A DNA stretch of 64,000 nucleotides from Thuidium tamariscinum (lineage: Eukaryota > Streptophyta > Bryopsida > Hypnales > Thuidiaceae), in assembly GCA_947034885.2 (NCBI GenBank), contig OX344751.2, positions 5,890,001 through 5,954,000 on the forward strand, written 5' to 3'. This document shows positions 46,475 through 57,989 of this stretch, in pieces. Both the position numbers and the translations under genes were made by a program. The notes beneath the pieces are model-generated. The model saw only the letters and a program-made list of their open reading frames with translations. It was not told the DNA's origin and made no database searches. Position 1 is the stretch's first letter. Each line of letters begins with the position of its first letter.

Positions 46475-46690
46475 TCTTATTGCCTATTGACAGTGCTCGT
46501 GAAATTCATACTCGTATCCCACGATTGACCGACCACAAAAATAACGGCGAATTGAAGTTCCCGGTCGAAAGGAGCAGAAGTGGAACATGCAAGCGTCTGT
46601 AGAAGCTCTAACTAGCAGAAAAAACTTGAGTTTGTTGGTGAGCTCACTACAATGCGCAACTATGCAAGAGCTGGGTGGCTTTACTTGAAC
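46475..46690 (-). promoter_or_regulatory. conserved upstream leader of TM-AP2 gene B
   Basis: On the minus strand this carries the same ordered blocks found upstream of A and C: TAGTGAGCTCACCAACAAACT, GAGCTTCTACAGACGCTTGCA, GTTCCACTTCTGCTCCTTTC and CACGAGCACTGTCAATAGGC. It ends about 55 bases before the start codon. Confidence 0.6.
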
Positions 46691-47549
46691 AGACGATTGG
46701 GGGGGATGGCAGGAATTATGGGGAGGGACATGACGAGGGAGAATTGGCAAAGGGGAGGACAGACTGGAGGAAACCATCAAAGTGTCCAGGAGGGTCATTC
46801 GTGTAAGGAAAAAAAAAGGGAGGAGAAGACTGGCACTCTCGGAGTCTCTGGAACACGGTTTTTAATTTTTAATTTTTAATTAATTAATTAATTATAATCT
46901 TTTTTACGGGTCCCTTCAGAGGAAGTTCTTCGGAGGACGAGGAACGTCATTGGGAACTCCGCAGTAGGAATTCAGCGTCTTTGATTACGATTTCTGTTGT
47001 TGCAGGCTGCTTAATTGCATACAGCTAGCATGGACGGTGCGGGATATATATGTGGATTGTGGAAGTACAGTTACAGGATCCGGCAGAGAGAGTTGTTATC
47101 CTTACATTGCTAGCTATCTTCAGTTCAATTCCAACTCTGTCGACGCAATCCATTCTTGAGACCGATTGATTGAATAAAATATGACTGATTTTGTTACAGA
47201 CCAGATAGTCGGAGCCTTTGGCTAGCTTTACATTTGTAGGAGCGACTGTTGTATCGTCCACTTCGTATTCCTGCTATTCGATGTTTGATTTCGACACCTA
47301 CTAGAGAGCTTGCAGTCCAGTAAGTGCTTGGGTTTCTTAACTTTAGGCATTATGAATTTCACTTCATACGCAAGCTGCACTGTTAGTATCTGTGGTGCTG
47401 TTTTCTTTGAAGCACTCTTGTGAACTTCACATGATTCCTCTCTTTGTTCGGGTTGTTTGTGACGGCATCGATATCAGCTGATTACATGCTATTGAGTTCG
47501 TAGGGTACATGAAACGGTGCAAAAATTGGCTTAGTTCTAAGCCAGTTAG
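46691..47549. other. upstream DNA of gene B and intergenic
   Basis: There is an (AATT)-type simple run at about 46860-46895. A minus-strand 78-codon frame (47025-47261) has no support. Confidence 0.4.
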
Positions 47550-47704
47550 AAAATCTCCTAAGTTTTTTTAATTTCTAAGTTCACTCTTTTGTCATATAAT
47601 CCATTGAAATTATTTTGTCAATTTTGTTAAAACATCATGTGAAGTGAGTAAAAGGAAATCTAAAATACATATCAACAAATTCAGTTTTTTGTATTCACAT
47701 TATT

Positions 47705-48596
47705 TCTTTGATGCTGGTGAAGCAAGTGGTGCTCCTTTTGGTGTAGCTTGTTTGTTTTGGACCCAAGTTAATATGAATTTTCAAAGCATCTTATTTAATA
47801 AGTAATCAATATTGCAATAAAAACATTATCAAAGTAAAAACATTGGTTCACAAAGAGAATGAGAATGTGAACTAAGATTTTGGATTGCATATTTACAAAT
47901 AATGGAGATCTAATTCATTGAGATTGTAAAGGATCTAACTAAAATAAATGTTGAATCTTCTAGTTTTGATTTATGTATTGAGAGATAGTCTTAATTTGGG
48001 TGGTGAATTCAAAATTTTTGTAAAATTACAACCAATATTCTTTGTCTTACTCTCATGTGAGTCCCATCAATCTCTTACAACATTTGAGTATTGACCCAAT
48101 AGTTTGGATACAAAAAGAAGTTTTTGACCTAATATTACAACATGGTAGGGATGCACAAAAGAACCATTTGTCATCCCTCCACCCAAAACTATAATTCTTC
48201 CAATTCCACTTCATTCCCCCCCTCCAAAAAAAAAAAAAAAAATTGTCTTCTAGTTGCTCAAAATTGATCATTTTTGTTAATAAAGATTCAATAAGTGGCT
48301 AACAACTTCTTTGAAAGACCTAAAAACAAGTTGGAATACAATTATAATAAGCCTTAATTCAAAATATTTTGTCCAACTCAAAGATCATTTTGGAGTGAAT
48401 ATAATTTAAATAAATAAGTCATGTTAGAAAACTATTTTAGTATACTTTTTGGTTGTGTATAGAGAAGGTTGGTTATAAACTTTGAGAGCAAGTCATGGAC
48501 ATCCAAGCAAACATCATATGCCTCCATTACTATCCTCCTTGGTTTTACATTAGGATATGTAGGCTCATCTTTGTCTTCCTCTACCATCATGCTACA
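47705..48596 (-). pseudogene. frameshifted copy of the RIIa-like gene
   Basis: The first exon equivalent (about 48596-48455) is still open and reads MMVEEDKDEP.., DVHDLLSKFITNLLYTQPK, but the donor has become GTATAC. In the second exon equivalent (about 47790-47705) one extra A after the GCTTTG codons shifts the frame. Skipping it restores KFILTWVQNKQATPKGAPLA. The frame is broken, so this copy is probably dead. Confidence 0.65.
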
Positions 48597-49262
48597 ATTT
48601 TCTCTTCAATGTCAATGTGCCTATGAATGCTCAAATACACCTAAAAATTTATGCTTTCATAAACAACTTTTTTCTTATATGAAAGCATTCAACAATCTCA
48701 TTTAAAAGATCAAATATGATTTGAAATTGTTTGAATTTATTTTGAAAATTGCATTGTCTTTGAACAAAACAAGTAAAGAGTTGTTTTAGCATTATGACAT
48801 AAGAAATTTAGCATGGCATTTGCTATTCATTTGTCAAGAGAATCTTTGGATTAGGTTTTGTAAAATGATACACATTTATTATGTTGAGCATGCAATGTCA
48901 TAGCCCCTATCACAACTCCTATTACAAAATCCATCATGTTTTCATCCTAGAGAAATATCTTCCAAGTATCTCATCCAACCTTTTTGATGAAAACTTCAAG
49001 TGCAATGAGCATCTGTGGTATTCATCATGCACATGATTCCCCTATCTCCTGCAAACAATTATATGCAAAGAAAAATATGCAATTATGGAAGAATTGTTGC
49101 AAACTTTTATAACAATGGTATGACTAATACATGTGTATATACATGTGAAGAATAATACATACATGTGTACATGTGTATGAATGACTTCTTCATTCCATCG
49201 TTTTCATGTGATTCTTGTAAGAGTTTCTTGCAAAAAAATAATACATCAGGATGTCATTTGTT

Positions 49263-49560
49263 CTTGGGGAGGACACTTCTTGTGTACTTGGGGGACCCAC
49301 ATGCAGTGGTGGGGTATTTTTAGGGGGGCTATCAATTACTTGTAATCATTACTTGGCAACATTAAAAGAGCCCCTATTTTACCATAAAGCGGAAAAATCA
49401 GCCATATTATCATCCCTATTTTATTTTTAAAATATTTTGCCTTTTTAATGTCCCCTATTTTATATATAAATTTCTTATAAATTTTACCCAAGATTATTTA
49501 AATGTACCCTATCTTCCGCCGCACGTAGATTATTAAAAAACGGGAAGTGTCCTCCCCTAA
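49263..49560. mobile_element. hAT-type MITE with 8-bp target duplication
   Basis: A 298-bp element has ends CTTGGGGAGGACACTTC and TTAGGGGAGGACACTTC (reverse strand). It is flanked by CATTTGTT at 49255-49262 and 49561-49568. An 8-bp duplication is typical of hAT elements. The equivalent site at about 39398 in the sister block lacks the insertion. Confidence 0.85.
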
Positions 49561-49722
49561 CATTTGTTATTGTTTGGAGGTTGAGTTTCTTTCATACTTG
49601 AAGTGTGAAAGCAGACCATTGTGCTTGTCATACTCAGAGTGTAATTCATCAATTTTGGTTGGAAAATATGTGATATAATTCGTCATAGTAAGTTGCGTTT
49701 GTAGTTTCTTCCAAGTGTAAGC

Positions 49723-50411
49723 TAATGCTGGCAGAACGGGTATTGCATTAGCAAGGTGAAACTGCTCTTGTGGTAGTCTAGTAATTTCAGCAGTTCTCAG
49801 GGTGGAGGCATTTTGAAACAGTGGCAGCAGGTCGGCCCATTTTGAAATCTACAAATGCAAAGGCTCAACTAAAACTTGACTCAGTGAGGCATTAACTCTG
49901 CGTAAGCTTAATAGCAACTGGACCTGCTCTCTTGTGGTTTTTCTTTGTGTATTTATATACTAAGACTCCTCAGAGATTGTCTGGTTCCATCCAACTGAAT
50001 TCAAGTAGTGCAAATACAGTTTTGAGTACGTGCTACAGTTGTCCTTGATCTTTACTAAACAATCAATGAAGCAGAGATTGAACTATCCAACCGTGCCATT
50101 GTTCCAGTTCTGCGCCAAAAACCTTGATAAATCAGAACAAGGGAATTTACGTGCAACTTCTTAAAAGCAAGTTTTGTATATTGATTTATTTTTCTTCTGT
50201 AATCTACTTGGTGATCATGCTGACCACATGGTAGGCAATCTAGTTGACGACTTCCGTTTATATGTATTCAAAGCATAAGACTTGATATTTCGTAATGTTA
50301 CGTTTACCACTAATGTATGAAGTGTCATATATTCTGTGTAAAACCTACATTCTACCATTTAGTTACTGCGATAGCCAAATTACGCTACATGTACATAAGT
50401 GTATCCAACTC
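49723..50411. other. 3' flank of gene C
   Basis: No gene was seen. A short block near 49760-49810 resembles 40600-40660. Confidence 0.4.
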
Positions 50412-52404
50412 TCAGAAGCCTTCCTGGACTTCCCCTCCATCAAGTGGCGGAGTCATGAAGCCCGAGGAATTACGTTGATTCATGCTCTGCTCTTTCTCCA
50501 CCTCAAAGCTTGGAACTCCTGGATTGATGACTTGCAGCTGCTGCTGTTGAACGCAAAACTGATATGGCCTCTGAAGGTTTTGAATCCTGGCTTCTTGGAG
50601 TTGTTGCTGCTGAATACGTTGCTGATGTTGCAACTGCAAAATTTGGGTAGCAAATTCTTGAATTTGCCGTTGCTGGAGAGAAATCTGCTCGTTCTGATCA
50701 GAAATTTGCTGTTGCTGAAGCGAAGTTTGCTGCTGAAGTGTGCGCACAAGTGTTAGAAATAAGTCGAATTGGTCTCTGCCGGTCAGACTCATTCCACTCG
50801 GTGTGTTTGGTGATAGTTGAGAAACTGGGAGAGGAGATCCTTCTCCAAAACCAAGGTCATGGCCATTTGAATGCGCAAGACCCTGAACATTATCCGTCAA
50901 TTGGTGTCAGAATCCTAAACCAACGAGGCTAGTGCATCTTTGATAAGGTAGAAACCCACTAAAGCCTGTGCTTCCTTTCCTGTGGCTTTAGAAATCATGT
51001 ATTTATACGTTAAGCCACCACTTGGCCATATGAAAGCCTTCTTGGTTCTATCACATCCAGGGATAATTGTTGAAGGTACCTACATCATTTGAAGACTAAA
51101 ATATGACTGGGACCCTAGTCACTACATCAAAACACTAACAACTCATCGCTTATTTATGGTGTACAGTATCCACATCGTAAATATTTTAATGCTCCAATGC
51201 ACTAGAATCCTCTCACGAACGGGAACAAGACCTATAAACAGATTCCGTTTTAACACTGAAAATCACTCAAAAGCAGAGGGAAGAAGTTCCTTACCTCATG
51301 CAATCCATCGAAAGAAAGGGATGCCCATTCCAAACCATGATTGTCACCAATCGTGGACATACCCAATCCTGACTTCTCCGCTTGACTCAGACGGATAAGC
51401 TGTTGAGGTTCAGCTGGGTTCAACAAGGTTGGCATAGAAAAATCCTCATTTACCTCATCCTGCTCAGGTGTCACCCCATCTTCCGAAGCGTCCAACAATT
51501 CCTGCAGCAACAAGGCTGCCTCCGCCTTCTTCTTTTCGAAATCTTCATAAACCTTCTTTGCTTGACCTAACACCCACGCCCGAAGCTCCAAGCCAGTGAG
51601 GCTCCGCTGTTCCTCGCTCCTAGGGGGGACATGAAACCAGCCATCCAGCAAACCTCCAGCTCTGTTGTAGTAGAAAGCAGCTATGAGAAACTTATTGTGA
51701 GCCTCTTGTGGGGTAGCGAACCGCCCAAGATCCAGCTTCGGCACTTTCTTGCCGTTCCACATCGGAGGTGTCAATCGTGCAGCATACACCACCTTGATGC
51801 CACCTTGCTTGTCCACCAGTTTTCTGGGGTGCACGCCTTTGAAGGCTACCTCTCTGAACTTAATCCACACATAGGCGCCTTGGAACAGGACAATTGCTAC
51901 GTAAATATCTCTGAAATCTAAAGAACTCCGTGAGTATGCTTTAGAACCACCCCTGTCGACATTCCCCGTGAGGTAATGGTAAATCAAAGACAGCAGAACC
52001 ACTGCCGACACAGCCACGGCGTAAGAGGGCTCTTCGGGAGGACGCTCCCGTAGTTCATCCAGACATGATTTCCAGAAGGGGAGCTTAAGCACTCGATTCG
52101 TGCTTTTTAACCAACAATTTATTGATGTTTGGATTGCGTTCACGCTTCGTAGCTTGGAATCTAAACTTGACAAGAAACCATTCTGTATAAAAAGCCTATC
52201 ACAAATTTTCAGCACCAAAGAAACCTTTGCACTGCCTACGATTACCCTCGAATGTAACTCTAAACCCAACAATGACAGTGTCATCGTTATGGTAGCATCA
52301 ACAGCCGAGATTCTATTACCCCATCTAGAGCGCCATCTAGGCCAATTTGAAGAAAAGCGAGCACCAAATCCTATAGGGATGACCTCACTCAAATCCTCTT
52401 CCAT
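50412..52404 (-). CDS. TM-AP2 family gene C
   Basis: Exons 52404-51295 and 50882-50412 (phase-0 intron, GAG|GTAAGG, GTTCAG|GGT) encode 526 residues. The ATG at 52402-52404 aligns with the starts of A and B; a frame opening 30 bases earlier uses GTG and is not preferred. This member is the most diverged but keeps each part: GLELHSRVIVGSAKV, the two hydrophobic segments, the AP2-like stretch (FKGVHPRKL, YAARLTPPMWNG, LDLGRFATPQEAHNKF, IAAFYY), the charged helix and the glutamine-rich exon 2 (LQQQTSLQQQQISDQNEQI). It lies about 4 kb upstream of gene B on the same strand, so B and C look like a tandem pair. The C-terminus is full length. Confidence 0.72.
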
Positions 52405-52566
52405 GGTCTCTAGTGCACAATACCCGGCCCGCACCCCACGGGCGTCGTCTCAAGGGCTAGGGCGAACAACTGCACGCACACCCACAACAATCAAGTCAGT
52501 GCGATCGATAAACTCAATGCAAGAGTCGATCCGAACCTTGCTTGCTTGCTTCTGAAACTATACCCA

Positions 52567-52950
52567 AATCCGTCCAAAACCACTCAATTTCCCCAACCTC
52601 TTATTGCCTGCCGACAGTGCTTGCGAAATGAATTCGATCAGACTCGTCCCCTAGGACTGACAATCAATTTCAAGAAACAATGTCAACACCAGAGCTCAAT
52701 AATCCCTGCAGTCTTCAGAAGACAAACGTATCGATGCCCGAACTTCTCAATTATTCTCGATCAAACGATCGAGTCTTATGACTCTCTCTCTCTCTCTCTA
52801 GCTCTCTCTAGCTCTCGCCTTGCCAACTTAGCTTCGTACGCAATTGATGATCCAGCAATTCGTCCCAAACCTCTCAATTTCCCCACCCTCTTATCGCCTA
52901 CCGACAGTGCTCGCGAAATAAATCCAGACTCGTCCCCTACGACTGAGAAG
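52567..52950 (-). repeat. direct repeat of ~90 bp inside the gene C leader
   Basis: 52567-52660 and 52858-52946 share CCTCTTAT.GCCT.CCGACAGTGCT.GCGAAAT and GACTCGTCCCCTA.GACTGA. This part of the leader is therefore present twice in gene C and once in A and B. A CT microsatellite (about 52781-52800) lies between. Confidence 0.75.
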
Positions 52951-53130
52951 TGGGTGAAGCTAAGCTCCCGGTCGAAAGGAGCAGAAAGTGGAACGTGCAA
53001 ACGTCTGCACAAGCTCCAGATGGAAATACGGAGTCACAAGCTTGCTGGTGAGCTCACTATATAAGTTATGTAGCGTATCTGCACAAGAGCTGACTGGGGT
53101 GGCTTTGTACAGCACAGACAATTGAGGGGA
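52880..53130 (-). promoter_or_regulatory. conserved upstream leader of TM-AP2 gene C
   Basis: It holds the same blocks as upstream of A and B on the minus strand: CAATTGTCTGT, TAGTGAGCTCACCAGCAAGCT, GGAGCTTGTGCAGACG, GTTCCACTTTCTGCTCCTTTC and GCGAGCACTGTCGGTAGGC. It is separated from the start codon by about 480 bases because of the repeat and extra DNA. Confidence 0.6.
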
Positions 53131-53502
53131 CACGACGAGGGGGAGTCCATTCTATGCTCGGGAATCGAAGCTAAAGGTCGAAGGGATTGGGAAGAAAACC
53201 GGTTGCAATTCGGCAAAAAAAATGGTGGAAAAATCTATGAAATTTCTATTTCGAGTATAAAGTAGAGAAAGCAACTGGACTTCTGATATTTCAAAAAACG
53301 GTTCATTTGAGAATTTTGAGGGCAAATAGCCGGTAAAATTTGAAAGACTTCCCGAACACTGAATCGAACCAGGGGGGGATCGAAGGGCGTACGAACTAAG
53401 AAGACCGTAAAAGTGTCAATGAGGGGGAGAAGATAACGTGGCAGTAGTAGTATCAGAGTCTCGAAACTCGAAGAACTAAGATACACACGGCAATGAACCG
53501 AC

Positions 53503-53631
53503 CAGGGCTTTTTTTTCTGGCGAAATTTCGTCAGTTTGTCAGAAATCTGACCTCTGTTGGGTCGTCCCTCCAAAATTTGGCCTCTGCGGTGAGGCCAGCA
53601 AGGGAGACACTGTTCCAAAAAAAAAGCCCTG
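53503..53631. mobile_element. hAT-type MITE with perfect 8-bp target duplication
   Basis: A 129-bp element has ends CAGGGCTTTTTTTT and AAAAAAAAAGCCCTG, flanked by GAACCGAC at 53495-53502 and 53632-53639. The perfect duplication and matching ends indicate a recent insertion, upstream of gene C. Confidence 0.93.
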
Positions 53632-53639
53632 GAACCGAC

Positions 53640-53930
53640 TGTCTCTCTCCTCAAACTCATCCACTGTGTACAGTCGGACAAGATTTCTGGGCTCAAGTGT
53701 TGACGCATGGAACAGAGGGACGCTGCGGGGAAATTGATTATAATAGGTATGACGACCCTTACCTGATCTAAGAGGTCCTACAATGGACCATCTAAGGGCT
53801 GAAACAGAATTTCAGGGAGGTTAAACTTCTCGAAATATTTTTCAGTAGATTTTTCTTGAAAGACAAGTAGAATTGACATCTAACCCAAGTCGTTTCATAT
53901 TTGTCTGAGCTTTTCTTTTTTGTGATTTTA
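53640..53930. other. intergenic DNA
   Basis: No gene was seen. Confidence 0.4.
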
Positions 53931-53933
53931 AAA

Positions 53934-54229
53934 TGTCAACATTCCATTACTTTAATACTTTGAACACTTCAAAATACACAATCTAACATCTAAATTAGTC
54001 ATAGATTTTTGAAATCTATGTATTCTAGATGTTTGAAATCTATACCTAGTCAAGATGTTTCAAACAACATAGTTTGAAATGTATACCTATCATAGATTAT
54101 TTGAGATCTATAAGAGTCCTAGATGTTTGAAAATTAGTCTATACATTTCTTGGATGTTAGTTTTTATTTTTGATTGCATGTTTTGAAGTGTACAAAGTGT
54201 CAAAGTAATGAAATGTTGTCATTTTAATG
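53934..54229. mobile_element. AT-rich foldback element, ~300 bp
   Basis: The left part (TTTTAAAATGTCAACATT, CCATTACTTTAATACTTTG, ACACTTCAAAATACACAATC) is mirrored by the inverse of the right part. The middle is filled with diverged copies of CTAGATGTTTGAAATCTAT. No target duplication was identified. Confidence 0.6.
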
Positions 54230-54762
54230 AAATTTGCCATTGTTGTATTAGAATTTAAAATTTTTTATTTCAATTTTTTTGTGATTTGTGTTTTTTATTT
54301 TATAATTTTTATTTTTTATTTTGTGATTTGTATTTTGCATTGCAAAGACAACTCTATATATACACACGGGGTGGTGGGAAGCAAGACAAACAATGTGGGA
54401 TTTGTAAATTAGTTCATGGTTTAAAAAAACCCAAAGTTGATGTCCTGTAGTAGGACAACCCAACACAAATAATGTTCTGCGGAGTCACTGTCCTGTGCAG
54501 CTACGTGATCGGCTGGGTCTCATGATCCAGGATGGGTCTGACAACGGCTAGCTAGATTGGGCCCACTTTTGTTTACAGGATTTAACGTCACGCTAAGGAG
54601 TTGTTTTGAGAGCACCACCAGTGAGATCAGAATCACTAGATATTGTGGTAGCCCTTGAGTTCTTGGATGTATCCTGAAACATATATTATATTTCCTCAAT
54701 TCATTGATCGCCAAGAACTATTTTGGTACCTCATTATCTAGCCAAACCTCATGTTCCAATTA
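54230..54762. other. AT-rich spacer
   Basis: It starts with TTTTTATTTTGTGATTTG simple-sequence-like DNA. No gene was seen. Confidence 0.4.
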
Positions 54763-55146
54763 GAGCATCCCCACGGCTTTGCATAATTTGGCTCAAACTG
54801 GGCAAGTGGCCGGGCCTGGCCAAAGTAATTGCCCCACAGCACGGACGCCAAAGCCAAAAAAAAGGCCGGGCCCGGCCAAATTTAAGAATGACATAGTCAA
54901 GTGGCGAGTGCATGATTGGGCTTGGTAAACATTTGTTTTGTATTTAATTCCCTTATTCGAGACACTTTTTGAGTTGAAAAGAGTTGATTCTTGTCGGCAA
55001 CCACAAGGTGGCACCTTGAAATCCAGACATGATTCTTTCCCCTGTTTGTTGCCGAGCTTGGCGTGGGGCAAATTCAATTGGCCAGGCCCAAGCTTCATTC
55101 ACAACACGCCAATTGCTCCTTGGCCAGGCCTGACATAGGGATGCTC
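54763..55146. mobile_element. Harbinger-type MITE with TTA target duplication
   Basis: The ends GAGCATCCC and GGATGCTC are inverted and flanked by TTA at 54760-54762 and 55147-55149. GC-rich subterminal words (GGCCGGGCCTGGCCAA at the left, TTGGCCAGGCCTGAC at the right) are also inverted. PIF/Harbinger elements characteristically duplicate TTA/TAA. Confidence 0.85.
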
Positions 55147-55282
55147 TTACTCAGGGTTGTCATAACGGACGAGTTAGGGTCACCGGACGTCCTGGACGGA
55201 CGGGCGAACCAGACTGGATGGACGGACCGGACGGCTCCATTTTTCAAAGTAGTGGGATTTTTTTGGGTTGACACGTCAGCTT

Positions 55283-55620
55283 AGAAAGCGAGATCCAGGA
55301 CGCGGAGGTCTCCGTCAAGGCGCGGACTCCTCCGTCAGGGCGTGGACTCGTACAGGTAGGGCGCGGACTTCATCGTGTCACCGTCAGGGCGTGGACGCGT
55401 ACAAGTAGGGCGCGGACTTCACCGTCAGCGTCAGGGCACGGACTCGAACAAGTAGGGCGCGGACCTCAGCGTGTGCGTCAGGGCGTGGACGCGTACAGGT
55501 AGGGCGCGGACTTCAGCGTGTATGTCAGGGCGCAGACGCGTATAGGTAGGGCACGGACTTCACCGTTAGTGTTAGGGCGCGGACCTCAACATAAGGGTCA
55601 GGGCGCGGACGGTTAGTGAG
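55283..55620 (+). repeat. left subterminal GGGCGCGGAC array of the hAT element
   Basis: At least a dozen variants of AGGGCGCGGACTTCA..GTCAGGGCGTGGACGCGTACA repeat at about 20-40-bp spacing, all in one orientation. The matching array on the other side reads in the same orientation. Confidence 0.9.
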
Positions 55621-55950
55621 TTATGGGTTCTATAGGGTAGAAGGTCCGTAACCCCTTAAGGACTTTGTCAATTGTGAAGTGGTCAAACTTCTTATGTGAA
55701 CTAATTTTAGCCTTTTGAGTATGGGTAGTGTTCAAACAACAATCTGAAATTTATTCTAATTCAAACTCTTAATTCTATATCACCATGAGAAATTACAGTT
55801 TGTTTTGTACCAATTTTCTAATTGTTATAATTTTTGGTGCAAAAAATGAATGTAAATGAGTACAAATAGAAAAATCAATCTAAATTATTTGAAATAACCT
55901 TGGAAAGTAAAAGTAGTAATAAGGTTTAGCATGCAAAATTTTCAATTGGT
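55621..55950. other. AT-rich interior of the hAT element
   Basis: No gene was seen. Confidence 0.4.
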
Positions 55951-57393
55951 TATTTTATTTTGTACAATGGGGTACCAATAAAAAAAAAGTCTTTTTCGAA
56001 TTCGCAGTGAGAATTTTTTTGGTATGGCCAACTTTGAAAGCCTCTCGAGAGCTCAAAAAGTAGTATTTAACCACAAAATTTTTACCACAGCTTAACCTTG
56101 AAGTTAATTATATGTATGACAAATTTCAAGGCCAAAAGATTTAGGAAAGAAAAGTTATTCAAAATCTATCAAGATTGGTAGTGGTGAGAAACATTTCACT
56201 ACTTTCAACTTTGACACCTTTTTAAGGAGTAAGGATTGAGTCTTGGTTCTTTTGCCGTGAAATTTTTATCATGGAATAATCTCTATGTTCTTAATATGTT
56301 TTCAAACTATTTCAAGGTAAAAAAAGGTTTGGTGAAGAAGATATTTGAAATCTCTCAACAGGTGTAGTTCTCTGAAACTTTTGACAATTACCAATTTTGA
56401 CACCCTACCAAGGGCTAAAAAATTGGTTTCTTACCATGAATTCTTTTTGGCTGCATTTATCTCTATGTTCATAATATATGCTACAAATTTCAAGTTAAAA
56501 TGAATTACCAAAAAAAAGATATACAAAATCTCACAACATGTGTGGTTATGAGATTAAGTTCTTGAGTCCTTAGTATAGTATTATTTTGTGGAGCCAAGTT
56601 TGTCACGAATGTAGAAACTCAACCTCACAACTACACATGTTGAGAGATTTTGAATATCTTTTTTGGGGTATGTGTTTTGAACTTGAAATTTAGAACATCA
56701 ACATAAAGTTGATTTTATTCAAATAATTCCATGTTCAATAGACAAATTTTCAGCCCTTGGGAGGGTGTCAAAGTTGGCAATAGTAAAAAATTTCTCGTAA
56801 CCACACATCTTGTCAGATTTTGTATATCTTTTTTTGGGTAGTTCATTTTAACTTGAAACTTATAGCATATATTATGAATATAGAGATGACTTCACCAAAA
56901 AAAATTCATGGTAAGAAACTTATTTTTTAGCCCTTGGTAGGGTGTCAAAATTGGTAATTGTCAAAAGTTTCAGAGAACTACACATGTTGAGAGATTTCAA
57001 ATATCTTCTTCACCAAACCTTTTTTTACCTTGAAATAGTTCGAAAACATATTAAGAACATAGAGATTATTCTATGACAAAAATTTCACGGCAAAAGAACC
57101 AAGACTCAATCCTTACTCCTTAAAAAGGTGTCAAAGTTGAAAGTAGTGAAATGTTTCTCACTACTACCCATCTTGGTAGATTTTGAATAACTTTTCTTTC
57201 CTAAATCTTTTGGCCTTGAAATTTGTCATACATATAATTAACTTCAAGGTTATGCTGTGGTAAAAATTTTGTGGTTAAATACTACTTTTTGAGCTCTCGG
57301 GAGGCTTTCAAAGTTGGCCATACCAAAAAAATTCTCACTGCGAATTCGAAAAAGACTTTTTTTTATTGGTACCCCATTGTACAAAATAAAATA
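55951..57393. mobile_element. long foldback element, copy 2, nested in the hAT element
   Basis: The inverted arms, about 600-700 bases each, begin TATTTTATTTTGTACAATGG, and the right arm ends in the exact inverse. The loop near 56560-56620 is homologous to the loop of copy 1 at 41300-41360 but reversed. The arms share most sequence with copy 1 (TTCGAATTCG.AGTGA, GCCAACTTTGAAAGCCTC). Confidence 0.9.
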
Positions 57394-57989
57394 GCCACAT
57401 CACAGACCTTGAAATTAAATTCAACTATCAAACCCAATTCATCATTGAAGTCAAAGTGCCTCTCATATTAAATAGAATTAGCCTACAAAATATATTACAT
57501 GATTGCACTCACCAATGTTTCCAACATGCACGTCAAAATGTCAAATACAAAAACATTATAGACATATTAGTAGGCTTCAATCTTTATGATAACCAAAAGT
57601 ATTTATAAAATTCATGCATTGCAATTTGCAAAGTACAATAACAATACAATGAATCTATACTTCCAAAATATGCCCACTTTCTCATCGGTTATCTAAGACA
57701 TTCCTTTGGCTTCTCGTCCATCTTTCTTTTAATTGCTACAATTATCTTCAACTCTTAAAGACACGAGATCTACCATTGGTGCAACTCAGTTATTGAAATG
57801 ACTCGACCTACGAACTTCTTGGGCACTAGGATCCACTACATTAGCATCTCGAACAACAACATCATCATCCTGTGGTGCCTCATCGCAGTTTGGATCATCC
57901 TCGTCATTGGCATCTTCGTTGCTGTCATATTCATCTTCTGCTTCACCACTATCTGTGGTCCAATGTCCCTCAATCTCTGAGTTTTCATT
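57394..57989. other. hAT element DNA downstream of the transposase
   Basis: This is noncoding DNA. A 60-codon hydrophobic plus-strand frame (57798-57980) overlaps but is unsupported. Confidence 0.4.

Larger units (their letters stand above)
47550..49722. repeat. duplicated block, copy 2 (decayed)
   Basis: This is a direct copy of 37690-39595, moderately diverged along its length and interrupted by a MITE at 49263-49560. Confidence 0.8.

Noticed and set aside
52405..52434. Extended N-terminus of gene C from an upstream GTG
   Set aside because: Genes A and B start at the ATG that aligns with 52404; the extension is not shared.
53235..53708. 157-codon minus-strand frame upstream of gene C
   Set aside because: It runs through the 129-bp hAT MITE and repeat DNA, so the frame is fortuitous.
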